DNA of 64,000 nt from Asanoa ishikariensis (GTDB taxonomy: Bacteria > Actinomycetota > Actinomycetes > Mycobacteriales > Micromonosporaceae): assembly GCF_900107455.1 (NCBI RefSeq), contig NZ_FNQB01000002.1:1674001-1738000 (forward strand), in the 5' to 3' direction. Of this stretch, positions 56,537-64,000 are shown in pieces. The first letter of the stretch is position 1. Each line of letters opens with the position of its first letter. The notes below the pieces were generated by a model, which did no database searches, had not been told where the DNA came from, and was given only the letters and a program-made list of their open reading frames with translations. Both the position numbers and the translations under genes were made by a program.

Positions 56537-58666
56537 TTAGAGCATTTTGTCCAAAGTGATCGGTAGGTCGCGGATCCGCCGTCCGGTGGCGTGGTAGACC
56601 GCGTTGGCGATGGCGGGCGCGATGCTGACGATGCCGATCTCGCCGAGACCCTTGCTGCCGGTCGGGTTGAACGTGTCGGGCTCACCGACGAAGGTGATGT
56701 CCAGGTCGGGCACGTCGCGGTTGACCGGCACCAGGTAGTCGCCGAAGGTGCCGTTGGCGACCCGGCCGGTGTTCGGGTCGTACGCCAGCTCCTCCAGCAT
56801 GGCCATGCCGATGCCCATCACGGCGCCGCCGATCGCCTGGCTGCGGGCCGTCTTCGCGTTGAAGACCCGGCCGCCGTCGATCACCGAGACCAGCCGGCGG
56901 ACCCGGATGAGCCCGAGGTCCTCGTCGACGCCGACCTCGGCGAACGCGGCGGCGAACGCGCCGGCCGGCGCCACGTCGGCGTGCGTGGCCGCACCGGCCA
57001 GGTCGGAGTATCCCGTCACCTCGAGCTCGTCGAGACCGTGCCGGTCGAGCAGGGAGGCGAACGACTCGCCCGGGTGGCCGTCCAGCCGGGCGAGCTGGTC
57101 GGCCAGCTCACTCGCGGCGTCCTGGATCGCCGCACCCAGCGCGCCGGCCAGCCCGGAACCGCCCGACTGCGGCGCCGGCGGTTGGTCGGTGTCGCCGATC
57201 ACGACCCGGACCTGGTCGACGTCGATGCCGAGCAGCTCGGCGGTGAGCTGGGCGGTGATGGTGTAGGTCCCGGTGCCGATGTCGGTGCCCGCCGTGCGCA
57301 CCGTCGCGTTGCCGCGGCGGTCGACGACGAGCCGGACCGTGCAGGGCAGGGCGTAGAACTCAAAGGTGGCGCTGGCCATGCCCTGGCCGACCAACTGGTC
57401 GCCGTCGTGCGTCGACCGGGGTGCCGGGTCGCGGCCGGGCCAGCCGAACCGCTCGGAGCCGACCTCCAGGCAGTCGCGGAGTGCCTTGCTGGACCAGGGC
57501 TTTCCGGACACCGGGTGCACCTCGGCGTAGTTGCGCAGCCGCAGCTCGACCGGGTCGACGCCGGTCTGGTCCGCCAGCTCGTCGAGCGCCGACTCGAGCG
57601 CGAAGTGCGCCTCGATCGCGCCCGGAGCGCGCATGAACCCCGTGAACGGGATGTTCAGGTGCGCCCGCCGTTCGTGGGTGGCGACGTTGTCGCAGGCGTA
57701 CGTCGACGGCGTGACGGCCACGATGGGCGAGGGCAGATGGTCACCGAGCCCGTTCGCGGCGATCGCGTCGTGGTCGATCGCGGTCAGCCGGCCGTCGCGG
57801 TCAGCGCCTAGCTGGACACGTTGGCGGCTGGCGGCGCGGTGCCCGACCGAGTGGAACATCTGGGGCCGGCTGAGCACGAGCTTGACCGGCCTGTCCAGCA
57901 CGCGGGCGGCCAGCGTGGTCAGCACCGTATGGCTCCACAGCCGCAGCCCGGCGCCGAACCCGCCGCCGAGGAACGGGATCAGCACCCGGACGTTCTCCTC
58001 CGGCACCTCGAACATGACCGCCAACGCGACGCGCAGGAACGACGGCGCCTGGGTGGTGTCGTGCACGACCAGCCGGCCGCCCTGCCAGCTCGCCACGGTG
58101 GTGAACAGGCCCATCGGGCTGTTGGCCTCGGCACCGATCGTGTACGTCCCGTCCACCGTGACGTCGGCCGCCGCGAGCGCCGCCGGCACGTCGCCGCGGC
58201 TGCTCGCCATGCCGAACGGGTTGTCCTCGACGGCGGCCCGCGGGTCGTCGATGTCGAGCACGGGCTCCTCTTCGGCGTACTCGATCTCGACCAGCCGTGC
58301 CGCGGCCACTGCTTGCGCACGGGTGTTGGCCACCACGATGCCGATGTGCTGTCCGTAGTGCAGGATCCGGTCGTCCCGCAGCGGCCGCCGCATGGTCGAG
58401 CCCAGCGCGTTCTGCGGTGGGTCGGTCAGCGTCGGCGCGTTGTCGTAGGTCAGCACCCTCAGCACGCCCGGCGCGGCCTCGGCCTTGCTCCGGTCGATCC
58501 GCGTGATCCGTCCCGCCGCGATCGTCGACGAGACCAGCGCGGCGTGGACCTGACCGGGAAGATCGAAGTCGGACGGGTACGGCGCCGCGCCCGCCACCTT
58601 GCGCCTCCCGTCGATCCGGTCGATCGGCCGTCCGATCACGTTCTCCTTGGCCAGGGTCGCGGTCAT
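56537..58666 (-). CDS. Molybdenum-binding subunit of a PaoABC-like aldehyde oxidoreductase
   Basis: 709 residues, xanthine oxidase family large subunit. N-terminal hammerhead domain (about 20-130), then two molybdopterin-binding domains; LGGGFGAGLRLW, GFMRAPGAIEAHFALE and the catalytic Glu in KGLGEIGIV near the C-terminus are present. The length fits PaoC-type enzymes, shorter than CO dehydrogenase or xanthine dehydrogenase subunits. Its start overlaps the stop of the FAD subunit. Likely oxidises aldehydes to acids; the physiological substrate is unknown. The stop is 41 bp from the padR -10 region of the neighbouring operon. Confidence 0.9.
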   Translation of the reverse strand: MTATLAKENVIGRPIDRIDGRRKVAGAAPYPSDFDLPGQVHAALVSSTIAAGRITRIDRSKAEAAPGVLRVLTYDNAPTLTDPPQNALGSTMRRPLRDDRILHYGQHIGIVVANTRAQAVAAARLVEIEYAEEEPVLDIDDPRAAVEDNPFGMASSRGDVPAALAAADVTVDGTYTIGAEANSPMGLFTTVASWQGGRLVVHDTTQAPSFLRVALAVMFEVPEENVRVLIPFLGGGFGAGLRLWSHTVLTTLAARVLDRPVKLVLSRPQMFHSVGHRAASRQRVQLGADRDGRLTAIDHDAIAANGLGDHLPSPIVAVTPSTYACDNVATHERRAHLNIPFTGFMRAPGAIEAHFALESALDELADQTGVDPVELRLRNYAEVHPVSGKPWSSKALRDCLEVGSERFGWPGRDPAPRSTHDGDQLVGQGMASATFEFYALPCTVRLVVDRRGNATVRTAGTDIGTGTYTITAQLTAELLGIDVDQVRVVIGDTDQPPAPQSGGSGLAGALGAAIQDAASELADQLARLDGHPGESFASLLDRHGLDELEVTGYSDLAGAATHADVAPAGAFAAAFAEVGVDEDLGLIRVRRLVSVIDGGRVFNAKTARSQAIGGAVMGIGMAMLEELAYDPNTGRVANGTFGDYLVPVNRDVPDLDITFVGEPDTFNPTGSKGLGEIGIVSIAPAIANAVYHATGRRIRDLPITLDKML

Positions 58667-59646
58667 GAGGTCACCGTCCGCAGGATTCGTACGATCGTGC
58701 GCTTGGCCAGCTCGACCTTGAACGCGGTGCCGGGCACCGTGAACGGGTCGCGGATGGCCGCCTCGGCCGCGGCGCGGAACGTGCGCTCGCTGGCCGGCGC
58801 GCCGACCAGCACCGACTCGGCCTCCCAGGCCCGCCAGGGCATCGTGCCGACCCCGCCCAGCCCCAGCTTGGCCCAGGTGATCGTGCCGTCCTCGACCGTG
58901 ACGGCGGCGCCGGCCGAGGTGGTCGCGAACTCGTACGACGTGCGGTCGCGCACCTTGAGGTAGCCGGACCGGGCGCCGTCCGGCAGCAGCGGCACCTGGA
59001 CGTGGGTGACCAGCTCACCGTGGCGCAGGACGTTCTCCACGTCGGGCCGGTCGCCCGGGGTGCGGTAGAACTCCGTCAACGGGACCGTCCGGGTGCCGTC
59101 GGCGTCGAGGAGCTCGACCTCCGCGTCCATCGCCACCAGCGGCACGCACAGGTCCGACGCGTGCAGCGCGATGCACGACGGCCCCGCCCCGAGGATCGCG
59201 TGCATCCGGGCGACGCCCTCGATCGCGGCGCAGCCCGAGCCAGGATCGCGCTTGTTGCAGGCGCCCACGTCGGGGTCGCGGAAGTAGCGGCACCTCGTGC
59301 GCTGCAGAAGGTTCCCGCCGATGGTTGCCATGTTGCGCAACTGGGTGGAGGCGCCGAGCAGCAGGGCCTCCCGCACGAAGGGCAGCCGCTCCCGCACGGT
59401 CGGGTCGGCGGCCAGCTCCTCCATCGTGGTCAGCGCGGCGACCCGCAGCCGGTCGCCGTCGCGGGTGACCCCGCGCAGCGGCAACCGTCCGATGTCAACG
59501 AACCGGCTCGGGTGCACGACCTGGTCCTTGAGCGCCAGGTCGAGCTCGGTGGTCCCACCGGCGAGGAACACCGCGTCGGGATCCTCGGCGACCAGCGCCA
59601 GCGCGCTGCCCTGGTCCGCGGCACGCACGTACTCGATGTCGGTCAT
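58663..59646 (-). CDS. FAD subunit with 4Fe-4S cluster, PaoB-like
   Basis: 327 residues. FAD_binding_5 domain with the FLAGGTTELDLALKD block (about 27-41) and IGGNLLQRT (about 109-117), then the CO dehydrogenase flavoprotein C-terminal domain. A cysteine-rich insert RCRYFRDPDVGACNKRDPGSG (Cys119, Cys130, Cys139 and Cys158) is the additional 4Fe-4S site known from E. coli PaoB/YagS and absent from ordinary flavin subunits of this family. This is the best evidence that the complex is PaoABC-like. ATG 59646 overlaps the preceding 2Fe-2S subunit stop. Confidence 0.9.
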   Translation of the reverse strand: MTDIEYVRAADQGSALALVAEDPDAVFLAGGTTELDLALKDQVVHPSRFVDIGRLPLRGVTRDGDRLRVAALTTMEELAADPTVRERLPFVREALLLGASTQLRNMATIGGNLLQRTRCRYFRDPDVGACNKRDPGSGCAAIEGVARMHAILGAGPSCIALHASDLCVPLVAMDAEVELLDADGTRTVPLTEFYRTPGDRPDVENVLRHGELVTHVQVPLLPDGARSGYLKVRDRTSYEFATTSAGAAVTVEDGTITWAKLGLGGVGTMPWRAWEAESVLVGAPASERTFRAAAEAAIRDPFTVPGTAFKVELAKRTIVRILRTVTS

Positions 59647-60131
59647 GAGTCCGCCACCTCGCGGATCGCGGCGACGATGTTCGGGTAGGCCGCGCAGCGG
59701 CACAGGTTGCCGCTCATGAACTCGCGGATCTCGTCGTCACTGCCGGTCCGGCCCTCGCGCAGCAGCGCCACCGCTGACATCACCTGTCCGGTGGTGCAGT
59801 AGCCGCACTGGAGAGCGTCGTGCCGCACGAACGCCTCCTGCATCGGGTGCGGGTGACCGTCCTCGGCCAGCCCCTCGATCGTCGTGATCTCACTGCCGTC
59901 GCACTGCGCCGCCAGCGCCAGGCAGGAGACGATCCGCTTGCCGTCGCGCAGCACGGTGCACGCGCCACAGGCGCCCTGGTCGCACCCCTTCTTGGTGCCA
60001 GTCAGATGAAGCTCGTCGCGCAGGGCGTCGAGCAGGGTGGTGGTGCTGTCCAACCGGACGGGATAAGTGCGTCCGTTGACCCGCAGTTCGACGGTGACCT
60101 GCGTCGAGCGGGCGGTGGTTGCCGAAGACAT
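59643..60131 (-). CDS. 2Fe-2S subunit of the PaoABC-like enzyme
   Basis: 162 residues. Plant-type ferredoxin cluster ligands Cys50, Cys55, Cys58 and Cys70 (KKGCDQGACGACTV), second cluster ligands Cys109, Cys112, Cys144 and Cys146 (LQCGYCTTGQ, GNLCRCAAYPNI). No Tat signal before residue 10, so the complex is cytoplasmic, unlike the periplasmic E. coli enzyme. GAGGAG precedes ATG 60131. First gene of the operon; the order 2Fe-2S, FAD, Mo matches E. coli paoABC. Divergent from a MazG-like gene with a palindrome in the gap. Confidence 0.92.
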   Translation of the reverse strand: MSSATTARSTQVTVELRVNGRTYPVRLDSTTTLLDALRDELHLTGTKKGCDQGACGACTVLRDGKRIVSCLALAAQCDGSEITTIEGLAEDGHPHPMQEAFVRHDALQCGYCTTGQVMSAVALLREGRTGSDDEIREFMSGNLCRCAAYPNIVAAIREVADS

Positions 60132-60205
60132 AGGGGCTCCTCGTGGCCGGCGGCCGCTTTCGGGCGACGCTACCGGCGCGCCCGAGCGCGGGTGGCGCTT
60201 CGGGA

Positions 60206-60228
60206 ACCTTTGCCGGATGCGCAAAGGT
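60206..60228. promoter_or_regulatory. Inverted repeat between the Pao operon and mazG-like gene
   Basis: Arms ACCTTTGC (60206-60213) and GCAAAGGT (60221-60228) are perfectly complementary with a 7-bp spacer, in the 117-bp divergent intergenic region. A regulator binding site is likely; the protein is not encoded next to it. Confidence 0.5.
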
Positions 60229-60248
60229 CGATGCGCGACACTGGCCCC

Positions 60249-60560
60249 GTGACGGACACGATCTGGGCTTTGGTGCCGGCCGCGACCCGCTGGCTCGACG
60301 CGGCCAACGGGACGGACGACGCCGAGCTGGGCTGTCGGATGCTGAAGGTGACCGAGGAGGCCGGCGAGGTGGCCAGCGCCTGGATCGGGATGCGTGGGCA
60401 GAACCCACGCAAGGGCGTCACCCACACCAGGGATGACGTCGCCGCGGAGCTCGCCGACGTGGTGATCACGGCGCTGGTGGCGATCGAGAGCCTCGGCCTG
60501 GACGCCCGCGCGACGCTCGAGGCGACCGCCGCGAAGGTGCACGCCCGCATCGACGCCTAG
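60249..60560 (+). CDS. MazG-like nucleotide pyrophosphohydrolase
   Basis: 103 residues, all-alpha NTP pyrophosphatase fold. The metal-binding Glu/Asp motif KVTEEAGEVASAW (ExxE) and the second site DVAAELADVVITALV (ExxD) are conserved, and the size is that of single-domain MazG-like/MazG-family proteins. GTG 60249 is the only sensible start and lacks a strong ribosome site. It ends with a 4-bp overlap of the convergent App1-like gene. Probably cleans or hydrolyses nucleotides. Confidence 0.8.
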   Translation: MTDTIWALVPAATRWLDAANGTDDAELGCRMLKVTEEAGEVASAWIGMRGQNPRKGVTHTRDDVAAELADVVITALVAIESLGLDARATLEATAAKVHARIDA

Positions 60561-61627
60561 AGCAGACCCGCCTCGCGCATCAGCCGCGAGAGACCGGCGC
60601 CGTCCGGAGCCCACAGCCAGCGCTGCGCCCCGGTGCCCCGTGAGCGTGGGCTGTTGTCGTGGATGGGCAGGGCGCCGGCCAGCACCGCCTGGGCCGGCGA
60701 CAGCCGGCGGATGGCGACCGCGGCCACGTTCTCCGGGTGGTCCCGGGCGAACTCGGCGTAGATCTCCGGGTCGTGCTGGCCGTCGTCGCCGATCAGCAGC
60801 CACTTCACGGTGGGGAACTCGGCCGCGAGTCGGCGCAGGCTGGCCCGCTTGTGGTCCTGGCCGCTGCGGAACCAGCGGTCCCGCTGCGGACCCCAGTCGG
60901 TGAGCAACAGCGGACCGGCCGGGTAGAGGTGCCGGGACAGGAACCGGGTCAGGGTTGGCGCGACGTTCCAGGCGCCGGTGGACAGATAGAGCACCGGCGC
61001 GCCGGGGTGCGCGGTGACCAGCCGTTCGTAGAGGACGGCCATCCCGGGCACGGCGGCCCGGGCGTGCTCGTCGAGCACGAAGGTGTTCCACGCCGCGAGC
61101 AACGGGCGGGGCAGCGCGGTGACCATGACCGTGTCGTCGATGTCGGAGACGACCCCGAAGGTCACCGCCGGGTCGACGATCCGCACCGGCACCTGGACCG
61201 GCTTCGCGCCCGGGGTGCGGATCAGCACGGTCTGCCAGCCGGGCGGCAGGTCGACCTCGACCCGCGCGTCGATGAAGCCGCCCCGGTCGGTGCGCAGCAC
61301 CCGGCGCCGGTCGCCGGCCTCGATCTCCACCTCGGCGGCGTTGACGGCCACCGTGGCGAAGCTGCGCCAGCCCCGCACGATCTTGGCTTTCTTGTTGGGC
61401 GCGGCGGTCGTCGTCTCCGGCCCGGGCGGCGGTGCGTCGCCCGGCCCGGGGCGGCTGAGCAGCACCCGGCCCATCACCCGCACCCAGCCCGGCGCGCCGT
61501 AGCCGGTGTAGGGCACGATCGTCGCCCGCCATCCCCGCCGGCGCATGCGACGTTCGAGCATGCCGCGGACGGCGTCTTCGGCGCGGGCGGCCCGGTGCAG
61601 GACCGGGGCGGCAGGCGGCAGCGACAC
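60557..61627 (-). CDS. App1-like phosphatase domain protein (DUF2183)
   Basis: 356 residues. The HAD-like phosphatase site VVSDIDDTVMVT (DxDDT), YLSTGAWNVAPTLTRFL, LLTDWGPQ and LIGDDGQHDPEIYAEF are the App1 conserved region (phosphatidate phosphatase domain in yeast App1). An N-terminal Pro/Arg-rich part and a beta-sandwich (about 80-155) precede it. GTG 61627 is the chosen start; further upstream the frame has no coding signal. Substrate in bacteria is not established. Confidence 0.85.
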   Translation of the reverse strand: MSLPPAAPVLHRAARAEDAVRGMLERRMRRRGWRATIVPYTGYGAPGWVRVMGRVLLSRPGPGDAPPPGPETTTAAPNKKAKIVRGWRSFATVAVNAAEVEIEAGDRRRVLRTDRGGFIDARVEVDLPPGWQTVLIRTPGAKPVQVPVRIVDPAVTFGVVSDIDDTVMVTALPRPLLAAWNTFVLDEHARAAVPGMAVLYERLVTAHPGAPVLYLSTGAWNVAPTLTRFLSRHLYPAGPLLLTDWGPQRDRWFRSGQDHKRASLRRLAAEFPTVKWLLIGDDGQHDPEIYAEFARDHPENVAAVAIRRLSPAQAVLAGALPIHDNSPRSRGTGAQRWLWAPDGAGLSRLMREAGLL

Positions 61628-61814
61628 GCACCCACCCTGCCATAACCGGCTGAACGCGGCGCGGCGGTGGTGGATCTTGAACGTCTCATGACCGGAATTC
61701 CGGACAGGGGAGCCGGGACACATCAGAGGCAAAGCTTTTCCGCAGAATGCAGTGATCAAGAACGTACGCGAGGGATAGTTGATATATGGCGGGCACGGCG
61801 CCAGCGCGGCCCGA

Positions 61815-61829
61815 CGGCAACGGTTGCCG
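61815..61829 (-). terminator. Short hairpin after the unknown 204-residue gene
   Basis: Arms CGGCAAC and GTTGCCG around a single G, 23 bp after the minus-strand stop at 61852. Short and with no T-run, so a weak terminator at best. The rest of the 224-bp gap 61628-61851 shows nothing else. Confidence 0.35.
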
Positions 61830-61851
61830 GCGGCGGGCCTCCGCGCGCCCG

Positions 61852-62466
61852 TCAGAGCTGTGCGCGACCCTCGTCGAAGAACGCCACGATCGCGTCCGCG
61901 TTCGGCAGCTCCTCGATCGACCGGGCCGCACCGAACGGCGCGTTCCAGAACTCGCCCTGTCGCGCCGTCCACGGTCCGACATACGCGTACGGCTCGTTGT
62001 GCCACGCGTCGCCGGGGGAGATCCCGTAGTTGACCTCGTTCTCGGTGACCGAGACGTCGAAGTGCTCCGGCCACAGCACGGGCATCTGGCTGGGCACCGC
62101 CCGACGCAGCGCCGCCTCACCCTCGGTGAACCACGCGCCCAGATAGGCCGCGATCGCCACGTCGACGACCAGCGCCTCGTCTTCCCGCACGCCCGAATGG
62201 TCGTCGTAGATGTCGGGCACCCCGGCCTCGATGTCGGCCGCCGCCGCGAGCCCCGCCGGCGTGTTGCCGGGCAGCGCCAGCCGCTGTTCGCCCACGACGA
62301 GGTCAGCACCCTCGACCCGCAGCTCTGGTGTCTTGGTGGTCGCGAAGCCGCCAGGCACCACGCGCAGCCGGATGGTGCCGCTGTCGCGATACTGCGGCCC
62401 CGCCAGCAGGAGCTCGGCCACGCCGTGCCAGGCACGGCGGGTCTCAGCGAGACGGCGTCCGGTCAC
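61852..62466 (-). CDS. Unknown protein, 204 residues
   Basis: Not recognised by motif, but well folded-looking: GTIRLRVVPGGFATTKTPELRVEG, VVDVAIAAYLGAWFTEGEAAL, MPVLWPEHFDVSVTENEVNYG and EPYAYVGPW read as a conserved alpha/beta protein of actinobacteria. No signal or membrane segment. GTG 62466 (TGRRLAETRRAW follows) is preferred to the longer upstream frame. Divergent from a molybdenum-hydroxylase operon, 79 bp away. Confidence 0.7.
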   Translation of the reverse strand: MTGRRLAETRRAWHGVAELLLAGPQYRDSGTIRLRVVPGGFATTKTPELRVEGADLVVGEQRLALPGNTPAGLAAAADIEAGVPDIYDDHSGVREDEALVVDVAIAAYLGAWFTEGEAALRRAVPSQMPVLWPEHFDVSVTENEVNYGISPGDAWHNEPYAYVGPWTARQGEFWNAPFGAARSIEELPNADAIVAFFDEGRAQL

Positions 62467-62545
62467 GCCGCCAAGGCTACCGGCGACACCCAGTCGTCCG
62501 GCCCCAACGCACCACAACCCGCCGTAGTGAACCCCGGAGGTGCTA

Positions 62546-63424
62546 ATGCAAGTCCCCGCTCCGTTCGCCTATGAACGGGCGACGAGTGTCGAGCATGCGA
62601 TCGCGTTGCTCGGTGAACTGGGCCCTGAGGCCCGGGTCGTCGCCGGTGGTCACAGCCTTATCCCCATGATGAAGCTCCGGCTCGCCCGCCCTGACGCGTT
62701 GGTCGACATCAACGGTCTGGGCGCCGAGCTGGCGCAGATCCGGGTCGACGGTGACGAGCTCGTCATCGGCTCCCTGGCCCGGCACGCCGACCTGCTCGGC
62801 TCGGCCGTCGCCGGTGAGCATTTCCCGATCTTCCACGACGCCGAGAAGGTGATCGCCGACCCGGTGGTGCGCAACTTCGGCACCGTCGGCGGCTCGCTCT
62901 GCCAGGCCGACCCGGCGGAGGACCTGGCCGCCGTGTTCGCCGCGCTCGACGGCGTAGCGACCGTGCGCGGCCCGGCCGGTGTCCGCCAGGTGCGGGTCCG
63001 CGAGCTGCACGTCGGTCCCTACGAGACGGTGCTCGCGCCCGACGAGCTGATGCTGGAGCTGCGGGTGGCGATCCGGCCCGGCGGCGGCAGTGCCTACGAG
63101 AAGGTCGAGCGCCGCGTGGGCGACTACCCCGTGGCCGCGGCCGGCGCGGTCATCTGGCTCGACGGTGACACGGTCCGGGACGTCGGCATCGGGCTCACCG
63201 CGGTCGGCGCCGCGCACTTCGCGGCCCCCGAGGCCGAGGCCGCGCTGCGCGGGCAACCGGCCACGGAGGAGTCCTTCCGCGCGGCCGCCCAGCTCGCCGC
63301 CGAGCACTGCAACCCCAGCGCCGACCAGCGCGGTCCCGTCGACTACAAGCGACACCTCGCCGCCGAGCTCACCACCCGCGCGTTGCGCCGGGCGGCGGCT
63401 CGCGCCCGAGGCCAGGAGGCATGA
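62546..63424 (+). CDS. FAD subunit of a CoxMSL-type molybdenum hydroxylase
   Basis: 292 residues, CO dehydrogenase medium-subunit (CoxM) type. FAD-binding blocks VVAGGHSLIPMMKLRLARP (about 32-50) and FGTVGGSLCQADPAEDLAAV (about 110-128), then the C-terminal domain. No extra Fe-S loop. ATG 62546 has GGAGG five bases before. It starts an operon in the order M-S-L with ATGA overlaps. Members of this group oxidise CO only if CoxL has the Cys-containing active-site loop, which is outside the window; otherwise they act on other aromatic or aldehyde substrates. Confidence 0.9.
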   Translation: MQVPAPFAYERATSVEHAIALLGELGPEARVVAGGHSLIPMMKLRLARPDALVDINGLGAELAQIRVDGDELVIGSLARHADLLGSAVAGEHFPIFHDAEKVIADPVVRNFGTVGGSLCQADPAEDLAAVFAALDGVATVRGPAGVRQVRVRELHVGPYETVLAPDELMLELRVAIRPGGGSAYEKVERRVGDYPVAAAGAVIWLDGDTVRDVGIGLTAVGAAHFAAPEAEAALRGQPATEESFRAAAQLAAEHCNPSADQRGPVDYKRHLAAELTTRALRRAAARARGQEA

Positions 63425-63933
63425 CGATGGAAGTCACGATCAACCTCAACGGCACGCCGGAGACCCACGAGGTGGAGCCGCGGCTGCTGCTCGTGCACTT
63501 CATCCGGGAGAAGGCCGGGCTGCGCGGCACGCACTGGGGCTGCGACACGTCCAACTGCGGCACGTGCGTGGTCTGGCTCGACGGCAAGCCGGTCAAGTCG
63601 TGCACGGTGCTCGCCGCGATGGCCGACGGCCGTTCCGTGCGCACCGTCGAGGGGCTGGAGCAGGGCGGCCAGCTCGACCCCGTGCAGGAAGGCTTCATGG
63701 AGTGCCACGGGTTGCAGTGCGGGTTCTGCACCCCCGGCATGCTGATGACCGCGCGGGCGCTGCTCGACGACAACCCTGACCCCACGGAGACCGAGATCCG
63801 CGAGGCGATCTCCGGTCAGCTCTGTCGGTGCACGGGCTACGAGAACATCGTGCGCTCGGTCCGCTGGGCGGCCGAGAAGGAGCAGGGCGGCCCGGTCACC
63901 GAGTCCGAGACCCCCGCGGAGGTGACGGCATGA
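63421..63933 (+). CDS. 2Fe-2S subunit of the CoxMSL-type enzyme
   Basis: 170 residues. First cluster Cys41, Cys46, Cys49 and Cys61 (WGCDTSNCGTCVVW), second cluster Cys100, Cys103, Cys135 and Cys137 (LQCGFCTPGM, GQLCRCTGYENI). Classical CoxS length. ATG 63421 overlaps the FAD subunit stop; its own stop overlaps the start of the large-subunit gene. A C-terminal tail rich in Glu is added after residue 150. Confidence 0.93.
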   Translation: MTMEVTINLNGTPETHEVEPRLLLVHFIREKAGLRGTHWGCDTSNCGTCVVWLDGKPVKSCTVLAAMADGRSVRTVEGLEQGGQLDPVQEGFMECHGLQCGFCTPGMLMTARALLDDNPDPTETEIREAISGQLCRCTGYENIVRSVRWAAEKEQGGPVTESETPAEVTA

Positions 63934-64000
63934 CCACGGTAGAGGAGCGGCCGCACACCGGGTTCGGTCGGACGCTGCGCAAGGAAGACGTGCGGCTGGT
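63930..64000 (+). CDS. Start of the molybdenum large subunit (CoxL-like), cut by the window edge
   Basis: Only 23 codons are visible (MTTVEERPHTGFGRTLRKEDVRL). The position after M and S subunits with an ATGA overlap and GFGRTLRKEDVRL, the usual start of CoxL-type subunits, support the call. Confidence 0.75.
   Translation, partial: MTTVEERPHTGFGRTLRKEDVRL

Noticed and set aside
61786-62574. Plus-strand frame starting at 61786
   Set aside because: Antisense to the unknown 204-residue gene; its product is a low-complexity Arg-rich chain.

Overview
The window is about 70% GC or higher, with strong third-position GC bias, GTG starts, many ATGA/GTGA gene overlaps and several promoters placed for leaderless mRNAs. 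Gene content (SARP/AfsR-type regulator, cis-prenyltransferase next to an NAD-dependent ligase, CebR-like sugar operators, GH10/GH43/GH16 secreted hydrolases with CBM32-like modules) points to a saprophytic filamentous actinomycete, most likely of the Micromonosporaceae. The family assignment is inference from gene families and from the long AAGGAAGGGACCC-type inverted repeats, not from a database search. No rRNA, tRNA, CRISPR array, insertion sequence or prophage was found.

Layout. 1-5.1 kb: intradiol dioxygenase (cut by the window edge), then a LacI regulator divergent from a cytoplasmic GH43 xylosidase and a secreted GH10 xylanase. 5.1-9.5 kb: an amidohydrolase and a glutamine-synthetase-like gene in head-to-head order (the two halves of a FluG-type protein), then a TetR/SDR divergent pair. 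9.6-14.2 kb: two exported proteins (a linker-rich one and a His/Met-rich DUF4142) divergent from a haem-b membrane protein fused to a ferredoxin and its flavin reductase, a possible transmembrane electron-transfer set. 14.3-15.5 kb: a gene-poor stretch ending in a 27-bp minisatellite. 15.5-30.1 kb: LigA, cis-prenyltransferase, acyltransferase, ThuA, nucleoside hydrolase, GH15, the last two Entner-Doudoroff genes (kdgK/eda, divergent), and a large SARP-type regulator. 30.1-32 kb: drug-type ABC exporter. 32.1-37.9 kb: a seven-gene run (tiny secreted peptide, MoxR ATPase, DUF58, VWA, HtrA-like protease, response regulator, histidine kinase), nearly all overlapping.

38-47.5 kb is a beta-glucan utilisation locus: LacI regulator, secreted DUF1996 and GH16 proteins carrying related CBM32-like domains, a lipoprotein/two-permease sugar importer and a cytoplasmic GH1 beta-glucosidase. 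Near-identical GAGAGCGCTCTC palindromes sit just downstream of both divergent promoters, so the extracellular and import/cleavage arms are probably co-repressed by one LacI-family protein. The logic is: GH16 cuts beta-glucan outside, the importer takes up oligosaccharides, GH1 releases glucose.

47.5-56.5 kb holds a lipoprotein, a secreted M28 aminopeptidase, an MFS exporter, a disulphide-type flavoprotein and a PadR-controlled ABC (MacB/FtsX-type) transporter. 56.5-64 kb has two separate molybdenum hydroxylases of the xanthine oxidase family on opposite strands: a PaoABC-like aldehyde oxidoreductase and a CoxMSL-like enzyme that runs off the end. MazG-like, App1-like phosphatase and unknown genes lie between them.

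Many genes have long open frames on the opposite strand caused only by high GC; these were left out.
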